A stretch of 64,000 nt of DNA from Mesaphorura yosii (taxonomy: Eukaryota > Arthropoda > Collembola > Poduromorpha > Tullbergiidae). The translations under genes and the position numbers were made by a program. Each line of letters begins with the position of its first letter. Within the stretch, counting starts at the first letter, position 1. The stretch covers positions 124,001-188,000 of the forward strand of contig WIXG01000115.1 of assembly GCA_009869945.1 (NCBI GenBank). Reading direction: 5' to 3'. Shown here one piece after another: positions 28,497 to 41,234 of this stretch. The notes beneath the pieces were generated by a model. That model had not been told where the DNA came from. It saw nothing but the letters and a program-made list of their open reading frames with translations, and searched no databases.

Positions 28497-31400
28497 ATGG
28501 AGCATGCCCCCAACGTGATGAACCGGACAAAGACAAGTTTTCGAACCCCGTCACTAAATTCAATGATTATAATTCTACTGCTCAGTGCACTATGCATTAC
28601 GCAGTTCAGTGAAGCCACTTCTAGTGTTAGTAATCGAAACGGTGGTACGAGAACAAGGAACAGTAAATCGAAGCTTGATGAGCTGGCTGACATCAAAGAA
28701 TGGAAGAAACTTATCAAAACGAAAACTAATGTGCTCGTGCTGTTTATAAGTGAAGGAAGTGGAAGTAATAAGCGGTTTAGTGATACTACGACAATTCTAA
28801 TCAAAGTTCTAGGGCAAGTAAATGATGCAGTTCGGGGAATCGGCACGGTGGCATTTGTTAATTGCGCAAGTTCAAGGTGAGTGATATCCCAAACCTTACT
28901 TGGAAATTGTGGCTATACGCTTTTCATAAATTATCCAACGTCTGTTTTTATGCATCACTCCATTTGCGAATTTCGCACTGCAGAGTAGCATCGGCATGAG
29001 ACAAGGAAATGGAAGTAAAGTCGCAAGCGCGTGTTATCCTTCAGGAATTTCTCCACGTCGCATCTCATGGAACTGAAACATGGAACTCGTGTTGTTTTCT
29101 AAAGCTTGATACCGATTTCTGTATTCGAGTCATTAATTTGTATTTCCCATAATAATTAAAGCAGATTCCATGCGATCTTTGTAATAATGATAGGTTTTGC
29201 GTTTTGCTCAGTACTCGAATTCGTACACGCCTGAATTCGCTGTACTCATTTTGAATTTGCTACAGCTAGTTTGCTTCGCTCGGATCTCGTCAGAAGTTCA
29301 GCTATGGGTGTGACGCAAAATTGACATGGATTCACCACTTGGCATTTGGCAATAATTCCGTGTGCTGCTCCTGAATCATGTTATTTTGTACTTCTTCGCC
29401 GTGAGCGTTTGCCGAGATAAATTCACTCCCGCATGTTTATTTACGGATACAATTTCACTTACTAACGCTTGATTTAGGAGGGAGTGAAATTGAGTTTCCT
29501 TAAATTGATTCATTTTCCGTGACTTCTGTCATACTGTCTTCTGTTTAGCCACAAGGGAAAGAGAATTTTCATGGAGAAGGCATAATGCATGCAGACATCA
29601 CGCGTTTGATAATGTAGATTGAGATATAAGTGAACTGTAAAAATCAAACTGAAAGATCCACCTAGGAAATTTGAATCAATTTTGTTATAGTTGGATTCCA
29701 GGAACATCCTGAGGCATCTAGAATCTTAATTTAATTTTTCTGAATGCTGCGCAAGCACTTTCTGACTCCTTTTGATTGAATGAACTTTGATCACGCAATT
29801 CAGAGTTCCAGAGATCAACTCGTTCGGATTGCATGCTAAGAAATATGTGCAGGGTAGGAAAATTGCCCGGGGAAGCCTAAAGCTAAAGCAAAACATCGAT
29901 GAAATATAAACTACTGTTTTTGTTCCTATTTCGCAGTGAAACGAAGAAATTATGCAAGAAGGTAAAAATCAGCGAGAACTCTGGTGCAATCATGAAGCAT
30001 TATCACAACGGAGAATTCAACAAAGATTATGATCGAGCCGAGAAATTATCATCGTTAGTTAATTTTATGGAGGATCCGACTGGTGACTTGCCGTGGGAAG
30101 AAGATGAGAGTGCGTCACACGTACTTCATATTCCAGACATGCAGGTAAACTTGAAGCTTCACTTTATTTACACACGCCTTATAAGCTAAGCTTTGAAGTA
30201 TAACGATTCGCTTCGATTGAACTTGATTCAAAAATTTGTTCTACGAGATAGTGAAATGTTTGCAACTTCAATAGCTTCATGGCATTTTGTTTTTAAAACC
30301 TAAGTAGGCCCAGTTAGGCCCTTTTGTTGACCTGTCGTATTCAGAGTTATGTTGCTGTTTATGTGCGAGTGATTTTATTAGCGAAATTTTCAGAAGAGAG
30401 CAAACACACAAGTAAATCAAGCTCTGCGTTTGTGATGGCGAAATTCTACCTTTGAGGTCATGTAGAAAGCGAATGCGCGACCGAAACGGCCTAGGGCATT
30501 GTTTCGGTTCATATTACGAGAAGAGACAGAATTTCTAAAGTGCTGATACATAAATTGAATAAATAACATCACAGAAGCAGAAGTCTAGAACTGATTTTAC
30601 TGTTTTCCCGTTTTTCGCATTATGACATTTATTAATATGTAACTAAATACTAGCATAAGCAGAAATATGCATTCTGCATTCCACTCTTCTTTCGAATGTG
30701 CATAGACCGAAAATTTAGAGAGCACTTAGCGGAGCGTTTATGGTTCTTGAACTAATTGAATTTGTTTATTTGCTCAATTTATTCCTCTCGTAGAACGTAA
30801 AACGAAGCGATTATTAAGCGTGCAATATAAAATAGGCAAAGGATTAAATGTAAGTGCCACTGCATTTTCATAAACCGTGGCATTCTACTCCAGATAAATT
30901 CCAGCAGTGCGTCCTGTCCGATGGCTTGTCGAGCTTCTGGATACCCGATCGCCGACTAGTTTAATTGCAATCAACTTGTACAAATGTATGAGTTCAAAAA
31001 GTGAGTTAACCATCCGTGTACAAGTGGCCTCGCGTGAGTTAGACGAAATATAACTTTAACTAATGCGATTATTCAGACTTTTATGACCCTTATGGCTAAA
31101 GGTTGGTCCAATTATACAAGGACTGATTCAGTGGTTGTGTCAGATCGTCCTAAGTGTTCCGAAAAACTGCGTTTAAGCTTGCCGCTTGCTAAGATGCGTT
31201 TTGATTGTCCAACTGAAATCATAAATTCGTTCTGAACATTTTAGATCTGAAGCAAAACGTTGAAATGATGAATCGTTCGTTTGTTAAATTCTTCAGCCGG
31301 AATTTCACAAAGTGGGTGTCCATAAAATAGAATTGTCTGATGTCTGAATTTCTTTGACATTGACATCGCACCATGCACTTAATTAAACTAGTCTCACAGT

Positions 31401-34400
31401 CTACTGAATCGCTGTCTTTTGATGCACTAATTGATAAAAATTGACCTACGTCATCCTGGCCCTTTGTTAAATGACGGCATGGCTGAGCGTAGCGTAGGCT
31501 GAGTTTCAGTTTCTGGGCTTTGGAGCTTCTTACGTTTCATTTCGCTTGCGCCGTTCCATGCCGTGGTTATAAATTTAATTTAAGTAATTAACTTATGGAA
31601 GGAAAATTTACTCAGTCGCTTAGTCGCTCGCTCAGCTTGGTAAATGCTACCTTGACTTGGCTTCTCGTGTCAGAGTTCCAGATTTATTGTCTTCCCCTTG
31701 AGAATTGACCAGGATTCATGCAGCATGCTCTCTAAAGCTATTCATCGCATTCGCAAACCGGGGTTGCTCATGCTCACTTTTGCCGCTGCAAAATTGCACA
31801 CTTTACTTCAAGAACGTATACATTATGCAATGAAGAATTACAACAAACTTACAAGCGCTTCTGCACTCGACGGGTGACTGGGTCGTTTGAAGTCGCGATG
31901 AGATGATGATGAGATCATTCTCAAAATGGGCTTCAAGGGTAAAGGATGTAATAACAATATAAATGCAATTTGCATTTTTATTATCTCGTCGTATCGCAGA
32001 CGCTTTGTTTCTTGCAGCCTTCGCTCGTGAGTGCCCTTGCCCTTGTCTTGTTAAAGTCATGTTTAAGAAAGTGAAATCTGCTTTTATTAACCATATTGTA
32101 TCCGAATGACATATTTACATCATCAGTTAAATGGTGATGAATTGCTGTTTGCTATTCTTACTGCTTATTGCATATTGCTAGCACAGAAGTTGGCAGATTG
32201 GCATAATTTGACATGACATGACGCATGACGCGTGGCTATTCTGTTATGATAACTAATGTGTAATAGCTGCAGGCTAGTCTCGACTTATTAAGTCAGAACG
32301 TAAATTTAGAACTGTTCAGATTCGGAATTCAGAATTAGGCTGCGGTAAGCGGTAGAGTAAAAAGACTCAAAAGATTGAAGGAAAGAAGCTCTTCGGGTAC
32401 ATTCGTCTCAATGTTTTAATTAATCACTTATGGTAGAAGAAATGTAGAAAATGTGGCTTGAATAAAGATGAAATTACTGTACAAGTAAACTACTTGAGGT
32501 CAGGCTCAGAATTACAATTTACATGATGGTACATTTTCCACCGCAGCATCCTTTCTTTCCCGAGGTGCTTGTTGTCTTCACTTCTTCCGTGCCATCTGAA
32601 TATCCAATCACTGTCGTTGTTTCTGTTGTTGTCTTGCCCTGTGCATGGAATGCCATCAATGATTTATGAACTTTTGCAATATAAATTAAAAAAGTTTGGG
32701 AATTTCGGGGCCCGCGTCTGTCGTGGCTAATTTAATTTCGTACTTACGTTAACTGTCTTGGAGTTTGACGTCGTCTTCTTGTACGTAATCACTCGATTCT
32801 CGTTAGCCATCGTGCCGGAACTGGGAATTCTGCGATTCTGTGATCCGGAAGTAAACTCAGAAAGAGTGCAATGCAAAACTGAATGAATACTGAACTGAAT
32901 AAGATTCAAATGCCAACTGTTTGCCTGTTTTGATCATTCATGCGTGCCAAAGATAAGATCGGATCTCTCCTATTTTTCTAGGTACTTCACTCATTGCAGA
33001 ATGCAGATTGTGGTAAACAAATACCATCACATCACATTTGCGACGCGTAGTCGCGTTGCTATTTCTGACAGAGTCATACGCCAAAGCCAAGCAAATAAGT
33101 GTTTATCGCTGCTAGAAGCTTAGAGCAAGACATGATCTCACATCTCAACATCGTGTCCTGCCCATGTTCACGTTCATGACTTTAACCTTACCTTTCAGTA
33201 GTGTAGTCATTCATTGTACATTCTCGGTGATTTGTGTTTGTTTTTATAATGTGCAAATACCTGTGAGATAGCCGACTGTATGTCCATATTACACGTGCGT
33301 ATGGCTGTATAGAGAATTAATATGCCAAGCCGCCAAGTGTAATAAAAACGAAGGTGAGGTGGTGGTACCTATGCGAATGCGAATATGAACAATTGTTACA
33401 TTGTAGCACTAAAACAAGGAAATAGCCATATTTGTCATACTGAATTATGCAAAGGCGAGTGGGCCGGGGCGAGGGTCTGACTCGTCTGACCTGGCCCGAA
33501 TACGCTTGCTGGAATGGAATGATGTGACGCAACACTAAATCTCTGAAACACAAAAATATTCAATTAGATATCAAATTGATTTCGCAGCTCGGGCCGTCGC
33601 CGGGCTAACCACGGAATTAAAATAGGGAAAATCTTACATTGGTGTACACATTCGACTTGTACTGAGTTTCGACGCTGGTTTCAGCGTTTGCGTCGATTCT
33701 TGCAACGTTAAGTCTTAATTGTGCCAATAAGACGCGTTATTAATTTCATACACTCATTAAAATGCGCAAAGTGCTTTTAATATCACTTTAATTAACACCA
33801 TCGTGTTGGAAATACTGGAAATTTCTGCCGTGCGCAGAAGTTAATTGCCAAGATCATTTCATTATCATTCATCCTTTATTGCTTTAAGATGAGGCAAGCG
33901 AAACCTCAAGTATCTGCCATCGAACTCGGCTCTCAAATTTCGAATATGACCCGTAGTAATGATGCTGCGTATTCATTTACAACTCTCATTACTCCTTTGC
34001 TTTTGCTAAGCCTGAATTTTGAATCATTCGTGCATAATTACGACCCACACAGAAAATCTTCTTTGCACCAAAATAGTGAGTAATGTTGAATCATTTATTA
34101 TGAACTAAATACCAGGAAAGAGGCAGGGCTGTGGTATATTTTGCTATTTGCTCTTTGTCTATGCACAATAATATGCTAATAAAATATATTCTCGAAACTC
34201 TATTCTACAGCGAGAGCTTTGGCCGTGGCAAATTCTTTAGTGAAACCCAAGCAAATATGCCGAGTCTAAAATGGGTCATGCATGCGTGTATTTGTGTTGT
34301 GGCCAAACTGACTTCTAAACTTCTAACGACTTTGTTCGTTGCCAATGCGCTGCTGCAGTTACATTCGACTACTCACATGTGACATGTTCTCGTTAGTATC

Positions 34401-37400
34401 ATCTTCCTCATTGCCTTAATTTCTCCAAGTCCGAGTTTCATGCAAGCTGCATGCATTGAGCTTGAATTCGTATTTATATTATGCTTAACCAGATAAATAT
34501 TGATAATGATATGACAGTCGTTGTGGAATATGTGAGCATTTATTACCAGAGGATGTTGCTTTCTTTCCTCGTACGGAAGGAAAGCAGTCTACGTAGTATT
34601 TCACACTTGAAACGCTGAAGTTGAAGTTCACTGCGAACACGTCCAGTTTCATTCAATTTGCATATTTTTCTTTGAATGAAATGACTGACTGCTCCTTTTC
34701 GAGCTTCAAAAGAAACGATCACTTTGTCTTTACTTTGAAACTCCAGCCTGCGTAGCACCTTTTCAAGGCTAACTTTGAATTTATAATTGAATCAAATGAA
34801 ACACAGCAATGTGCAATAAATTCTACCATTTTCACGTTTTGTTTTGCATTTCAGACACTGCAAAAGACAATCAAGAAAGAAAGCGGACGTGGAATGATGG
34901 TGATGTTTTATGCTCCTTGGTGTGGGTTCTGCAAGAAGATGAAGCCAGACTATGCCGCGCTAGCAGAAGAACTAGGAGAGGAGGGAGTCATTGCAGCCAT
35001 GGATGTTAACCGCCCCGAAAATAATGCTGTCCGACAAAAGTACAATATCACAGGATTCCCAACATTATTGTATTTCAGGTAACTTAACTCATGCAGTGGT
35101 AACAGTTAAATTAATCAAAGAAATCGAAAAACTTTGTGTAAAATAGGAATGAATTTAAAGACAAGAAAGTAATTAACCTATATAATGTTTTTCATAAGGC
35201 CTGGTTTCAACGTCAGCCTTCAGTCTTTCTGTGTGCCTTTGTCGCTGTTAAGGCAGTGCTTTACTTTTCTTGTTCCCTATCACCTTCACCTTCGGTTGGC
35301 TGAGCCAAGTCGGACACACTTCCGCAAGTGCTCGCATCGAACGTTATGGATAACCTTGATCGGTAGTTTTCCAGCTCAATGCGATAAGCGTCGCAAATCA
35401 TGTTCACGATCGCTGTGCGGTCTTCCTTGCAAGAGTCAGTGCGCACCTTTCCAGTCGGATCGCCAATTTTTTTTCTAAATATGTAGATGAATTACAATAA
35501 CTATGGACGTTCTAACCACCTATCAGGTACTGAATTGTCTCGACTTACGATGGTGCTGCTTGACAGTCTGCTGCAGCCATAGCCAATTTCTCAACTCCAG
35601 AAAACAATTCTGGGCAGTTGCAAACGTAGCGGTTGTCATTTCCGACACCCGCCACGCGATCCAAGAAGCGCAAATGAATTTGCAGTGCGTCGTCCATTTT
35701 CATCATTAGGAAGCGGTAATTCTTGGCCATTTCCTCAAAATGACGCAGATATTTCTTCACATCGTTCATAGTTTCTTCCGTGTTCTGGCGAACTGCTTCG
35801 TTCTTGTGATCAATGGCATTCGGACCTGATACTCAAGCCATTCAAGTTGAAGTGGGCTCGAGTCCATTAAAATGGGGCGAACTTACTTTTAATAGCAGCG
35901 TTCAAATCATCAAGTGCTGCATCGTAAAGGTTCCGAGCCCTTTGCTTGTACACGATGTCTCGTGAATCTTGAAAATTGCAGTGGCGCTCCAGCTTCATGG
36001 CCAGTTGAATGTTTCTGTGAGCCATCTGAAAGTAGGCATCATGAAAGTATTTCTTCATATTTGAAATGCCAACGGTTAAGCCAGGAAACCGAAATCCATT
36101 ATATCACGATATTTTAAAGTTAAAAGTGACTAACCGCTTTGAGAAAGCATGGATCGGTTGCACGTTGGTACATTTTAAAATTTCTTCCGAGATAAGTCTT
36201 CAAGCAGAAAGGTGCGATACAAATGCAAATGGTACAAATCCCAGACTAATGAGACTTGAACTGTGAAATCAGAATCGAGTTAAGCTGATTACAAGTTGTG
36301 ATACGACCTCACCACTGCGAAATATAAAATGCAAGTGAACTTGTAACTGTTGATTGTTACTAGCGTTGAAAAATATTATGCCCGTTCAATTTCATCGAGA
36401 AAATCAAAAGTATCAACCATGACATTCGCGAAATCACCAGCCTCTTCCTTGCCATAAAAATATTATTATGAAAACAGTTTTATGTCAGATCACCAGCCGT
36501 CGATGTTTCGCCCTAAATACATTAATGAAAGACGGAATCCAATTACAAAGAATTTTATGTTCTCTTCAATTTGCATTTCGTTTCGGGGCTGCTTCATTGT
36601 TCTAGAAGGTTTGCCACAAGCTGACTGTTGACTTGCAGGTGGCTCGGTTCTTACGTCAGCGAATATCCGCTTGCGGAAAAGTTTAAAGGGCTGCTGACCT
36701 TCCGAATGGGTAGATTCCAGTGGCTTCAATTCATTTGATTATTGACTACCTCCTGAAACTGTTGAGACTGAAATTATGTGGATGAAAAGTATGGCTTTAA
36801 TGTTATGAAGGGAATATTGCTGCCAATTGTAAAGGGGCAAGCCCAGATTCTAGAAACCACCGCCTACGCTTCACTTATTGAGTTACGTTACACGTGGATC
36901 GTGCAGAAACAATAAACGTATTTTGCTTGACTAATTCAGAACTTGTTGAGTAGGATTTCAGATCCGTCAGTCCGCCATGCATTCTCATTAATTAGACGAC
37001 AATGACTTTTGTTTTGCTTGAACTTTGTGCTACGCTTTCCTAGCATCCTCCATTTATAAATAGTTTATAATATACATAATTGTTTGAATTTTAAGCTCGG
37101 ACTTTTACTTCTCTGGCTTTCACCAGACTCTATACTTGTGTATTCTAGTGAGGCACTTCATTCATTTGGAGCGTGAATAAGTCGTTCCATTCCAATTTAG
37201 ATCATTTTGTGCTGATTGGTATTTGGTCTTTGAAATGTGTACAGAAATGGCGCATTGAAGTCTCATTACGAAGGCGAGAATAACAAGGCTGCGTTGCTGG
37301 CGTTCATGCGAAATCCTGACGCACCTCCCGTCGAGAAGCCGAAGGAAATTGACTGGGCGGACGAGCCGGACAGCAAGGACGTGGTTCATCTGACTTCGGG

Positions 37401-40400
37401 AACTTTCCACTCGACATTGAAAGTAAGTTGGCAAGACGGCCATAGGCGGCGAGCCTCGTGTGTGTGTACATGTCGTATGTAGCAAAGTTTTCCTAGAAGG
37501 GACACGATAAACCAAACATTTTTATTACTATTGCTGAAGTAAATTACAACTAATTGCATTTAATTTTTAGCAACATAAGTCTGCGCTCGTGATGTTCTAT
37601 GCACCATGTAAGTCGTGTACTTGTGGTCTGGCCTGAATGTCTGAATTCCAGGCCGAACCGGTTATGCTTTGATATCCGACGTTTTATTTCTGTAATTTGG
37701 AATATTATAGGGTGTGGACACTGCAAGCGAATGAAGCCAACCTACGCTTCAGCTGCGACCAGATTGAAAACGCTGGAGGTAAGAGCACGGCTGTAAAAGC
37801 CATGACGTACAACACACGAATGCACTCAATATGGAGAAATATGCTCTCATTCAAGTGCATTTCTGCGATAAATTAGTTTTTTGCAATTTTTACGATTTGT
37901 TTCATAAAATCGAGAAAGATTGGGATTGAGGTTATGAGGATGACTCATGACTCATGACGTGGTAACTTTGATGATGATTAAAGACATTTGTGACCATGAA
38001 ACCATGATTTACGATTTACGCCCTTCGTTCCAGATTGACGGCATTTTGGCGGCCGTGGACGCTACGAAAGAGCCCAGCATCGCAAAGGAGTTCAGCATAA
38101 ATGGCTATCCCACCGTGAAACACTTCAAGGACGGTGAATTTAACTTTGATGTGAACCTCAGAGAAGAGGAACCGATTATCGAGTTCATGAAGAATCCCAC
38201 CGAACCGCCTCCGCCACCACCACCTGAAAAATCCTGGAGTGAGGAAGAATCGGCCGTTGTTCATTTGGATGAAGAGAATTTCAAATCCATACTAAAACGA
38301 AAGAAGCACGCTCTGGTCATGTTCTATGCACCATGTAAGCTAAACGCAATTCATTTCTACTAATTGTATGAGGTAGCCTTTGATGTGCTAATGGAAATTA
38401 TGCAACAATTAATTTAATAATCGTATTCACTTCAAAATGTCGTGTCGTGAAAGTTTGTTTCGGTACACTTTCCTGCTAAAACTTTATTCGGTGGCCGCAT
38501 GCTTTGGGAAATTATAACACATTGCTTAACGTTTACTCTTTACCCTCTCTCTACCACACATTAAATGAATATCACCAAAGCTAAAGCTTGTCTTGTTTAT
38601 GAAGTTATCTGACTTCTGCGTTCAATTCTCCCCATTTGGCACGGCTTTGTTTCACGGCTAAAATTAGCTTCTAATAAAATGCCACGACGAGTAGTTTAGC
38701 TGAGCGCGGCTGGCTTCAGCTTAATGAATGAGTAACTGAGAATGAGATCGCAATATCGCAATCGTGCATCACGACGCGGCACGACAGGTGATGCCGATGC
38801 CGACTAATGATTAATCCTACTCTCAGCTAAGCGCTAACTTGTGCCTTATCATTATTGCCATTGCAGGGTGTGGTCACTGTAAACAAACGAAACCCGAGTT
38901 CACAGCTGCCGCGGAAGAGTTGAAGGACGATCCGAAAATTCTCTTCGGGGCTGTCGACTGTACGGCGCCAAATAATGAGAAGCTCTGTTCCAAGTATAAT
39001 GTCCAAGGATTTCCAACAATCAAGCATTTCTACTATTATGACAAAGAGGAGCCGACCACGTACGACGGTGGCAGAACGGTAAGGAAAGAAAGTGACTTCC
39101 GACGTGTGCCAATGTCAGGCTTCGGAATTTTATGGCGTGTGTCTCCTCAGCAACTAAATTAAGGCGCACGATTTATTGCCGAATTCCTCGAATTACGAAC
39201 AGCATCGAGTTATTTGGGACAATGTATAGGAATTTTTATTAGTTTTGGTCCGCGGCCGCCTTGTATGTGTAAACCTTCCTTCAGTTTGAACTTTGGTCAA
39301 AGTTGCACTTACGTTTGTTCCTTTCTCGTTAAATTTATCTCCATCTTCAAATTCAATCACTCCGGACCTGACGCCATGCTTCCTTTCGGTATGCTCATCC
39401 GTTTCTTCGGAATCTTCGTAAGTTTCACTTCCCACTGACGCAATCTTATTTTGACTTTCCATCCGTGAGAGGTTACATCACGAAGGCGGTCTGTTTAATG
39501 GATTAACGAAATAAAGGTTTATTAGGGCGCACTGTGTAGGTTTTAGTTGCAGGTTGCTTTCCCGAATTTTCCAAAAGATTTCAGTAGCCAGTAGCGAGCA
39601 ACCTGGCAGCGCGGTTGGTCTACTAGAACGGTACCTCAGTTAAGGTTAGTTTATGGTTCACTATTACTTTAATAATGATATTACGAACTACGACAGGGTA
39701 CGACCACCAGTGAAAGAATTGGCTTTGATGCCTAACAAGATTAGTCCAAATTGAAATGAAAAGCAGGACTATTGGTCCTTTACTCTGACGATGCTCTGGA
39801 ATACGACATTGGCATTCTTCGGACTGTCATTTCAAGTTTATTTCAATTCAACCTGCGAAGCGCAGTAGTTTTCGTAGAAAGGGGAAGATTTTATTAGATC
39901 AGGCTTTGAGATATTTGAGAAGTGGAAGCAGAAACTGAAGGTCATCTTCATCAAATATTCATTACTGGGAAAAGCCATCTTGAGTCTTTCATTCTGATCC
40001 TATTAGTCCTTGGGTCAACATATCCATTAAGAAAATATCACTGCACTACTGCGTTCTAAAAAGGGCTCAAATTCATTTAGCGAGAGAACTTATGGCAGAA
40101 GTTTATTAGAGAGCGCGCGTGCCAGTTGGGTGAGTTCCTAAGGGCAATGCTCACGCGTCGCTAATTATTTTGTCCTATTTAGACAACTAAACATAATACT
40201 AATTGAACGTAACATAACATAACATGATGTTGACAATAATTTCCCACAGATTTCCGAGCTAATTTGAGCGATTTAACATTTCGTTTTCTTTCATGCTATT
40301 TTTGGAACTCGGCGACCCGTCAATACTTCGTGACTCTACTTGGATTGTAAACAACGCAAATCTCTTTCTCTTGGTCGTGCTCGGGCACGAAATGCGGCTG

Positions 40401-41026
40401 TTCAAACGCAAACCGAGCAGAAGCAAGACCTGAGCAATGAAGTCACTACAAACCCAAGCGAAAGTGGTCGACGTATGTATACTGATTGGGATGGTCTTCC
40501 AGGATCAGAGCACATTCACAAGCTGACCGATGAGAACTTGACCGAATTTCTCAAGTCCAGAGAAGCTGTTCTGCTCATGTTTTATGCTCCATGTAAGTAA
40601 ACTTGGCTTAATATCAGATGACATGACATGTTACTTGTGACCATCTCAAAATTATGTGCCCGGGCTATTTTTTCAGGGTGTGGACACTGCAAGGCTATGA
40701 AGCCAGATTTCGCTCGAGCAGCCGCTTCCTTGGCTCACGATGAATCGTCTGGAGTTTTGGCTGCAATTGACTGCGTTCAGTATCCTCGAGTGAGTGATTG
40801 CTTCACGTCATGCCTTTCTGATTAGTACTGACTAGTCTTCGGTGTCGCTACTTATCCGCCTACTGCCTTTCCTTTGCAGGTCATGGAACGCCATCAGATT
40901 CAAGGCTATCCTACCATCAAGTATTACCGTCATGGAACATTCGTCGGTGAATACAGTCGTCAGCGTCGCGCCGGAGATTTCATCGCTTTCATGCAACGCC
41001 TGCCAAAAACACGTGATGAACTTTAA
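28497..41026 (+). CDS. PDIA5-like protein disulfide isomerase with four CxxC thioredoxin domains (about 679 aa)
   Basis: An ER oxidoreductase that makes and shuffles disulfides in secretory proteins. Exons: 28497-28876, 29937-30144, 34855-35078, 37245-37422, 37571-37607, 37711-37778, 38034-38334, 38867-39078, 40421-40592, 40677-40789 and 40880-41026. They are in phase throughout. A signal peptide (hydrophobic IIILLLSALCI) is followed by a PDIA5-type redox-inactive N-terminal domain. Four thioredoxin domains follow with CGFC, CGHC, CGHC and CGHC, each with a cis-proline motif (GFPT or GYPT). The protein ends in RDEL, an ER retrieval signal. Typical PDIA5 has three such domains and about 519 residues. 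Exon 9's acceptor is weak, and domain three lacks its usual last helix in this model, so an exon between 39079 and 40420 may be missing. A start at 28518 is also possible; 28497 has the better context. Two genes and one doubtful ORF lie antisense in its introns. Confidence 0.9.
32519..32810 (-). CDS. Tiny nested gene: 60-aa protein with C-terminal CaaX-like box
   Basis: Exon 1 (32748-32810) encodes 21 residues from MANENRVITYKK and ends at a GTAAGT donor. Exon 2 (32519-32638) follows a CACAG acceptor and encodes 39 more. The join is phase 0. The protein is rich in Thr and Lys and ends GCCGGKCTIM. The last four residues, CTIM, fit a CaaX prenylation signal; Met at the end favours farnesyl transfer by the usual rule. 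The two cysteines just upstream could be palmitoylated, as in membrane-anchored small GTPases. It has no signal peptide. An in-frame upstream ATG at 32909 would add 33 residues. It sits antisense in the 4.7-kb second intron of the disulfide isomerase. I know no family for it. Membrane anchoring is inference. Confidence 0.6.
35261..36173 (-). CDS. Nested four-exon gene, helical protein of unknown function (231 aa)
   Basis: Exons 36135-36173, 35887-36052, 35549-35825 and 35261-35474 join in phase to 231 residues. The inner junctions have good sites (GTAAGT with CAG; GTAAGT with TTTAG). The first donor (GTTAGT) and acceptor (ATGAAG) are weaker, and translation could instead start at the ATG at 36058. 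The product starts MYQRATDPCFLKA and is mostly charged, helix-forming sequence (for example KKYLRHFEEMAKNYRFLMMKM). Several cysteines lie in the second half (RYVCNCPEL, AAADCQ, TDSCKED, MICDAYR). It lacks a signal peptide or membrane segment. It lies antisense in the third intron (35079-37244) of the disulfide isomerase. I do not recognise the family. A short open stretch further right (36384-36460) ending FDFLDEIERA plus stop could belong to another nested transcript. Confidence 0.65.
39193..39462 (-). CDS. Possible third nested antisense ORF (89 aa or spliced)
   Basis: An ATG-started frame encodes an acidic protein (MESQNKIASVGSETYEDSEE...). After GTN lies a perfect donor GTAAGT (about 39307-39312), so the exon may be spliced. 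No clear second exon was found. Read straight through, the ORF stops at 39193 with TRCCS at the end. An AATAAA follows on the same strand near 39185. It sits in intron 8 of the disulfide isomerase. Because that intron may hold a missing isomerase exon on the other strand, this call is weak. Confidence 0.3.
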   Translation of the reverse strand: MESQNKIASVGSETYEDSEETDEHTERKHGVRSGVIEFEDGDKFNEKGTNVSATLTKVQTEGRFTHTRRPRTKTNKNSYTLSQITRCCS

Positions 41027-41228
41027 CCGTCCAGCCTTCAACTTCTGACCTGGCCGCAGGACATACTTAATTTCTTCCATACTAACCTCAAACCGCTTTT
41101 AACAAAATTTTATAGATCTTATGTGCTTTTCTACTTTTATAATAACGAGCTAACTCGCTATGCGAGTGCCCCATATTTCAACATGGTACTAAAATTGTAA
41201 TACTCGCAAATGAGTGAAATGAGGGATT

Positions 41229-41234
41229 AATAAA
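41229..41234 (+). terminator. Poly(A) signal AATAAA for the PDIA5-like gene
   Basis: Canonical AATAAA about 200 bp beyond the stop codon of the isomerase. Confidence 0.6.

Noticed and set aside
28192-28563. 123-codon minus-strand ORF antisense to the first exon of the isomerase
   Set aside because: It overlaps the signal-peptide exon and its promoter, shows no motif and is best explained as a shadow frame.
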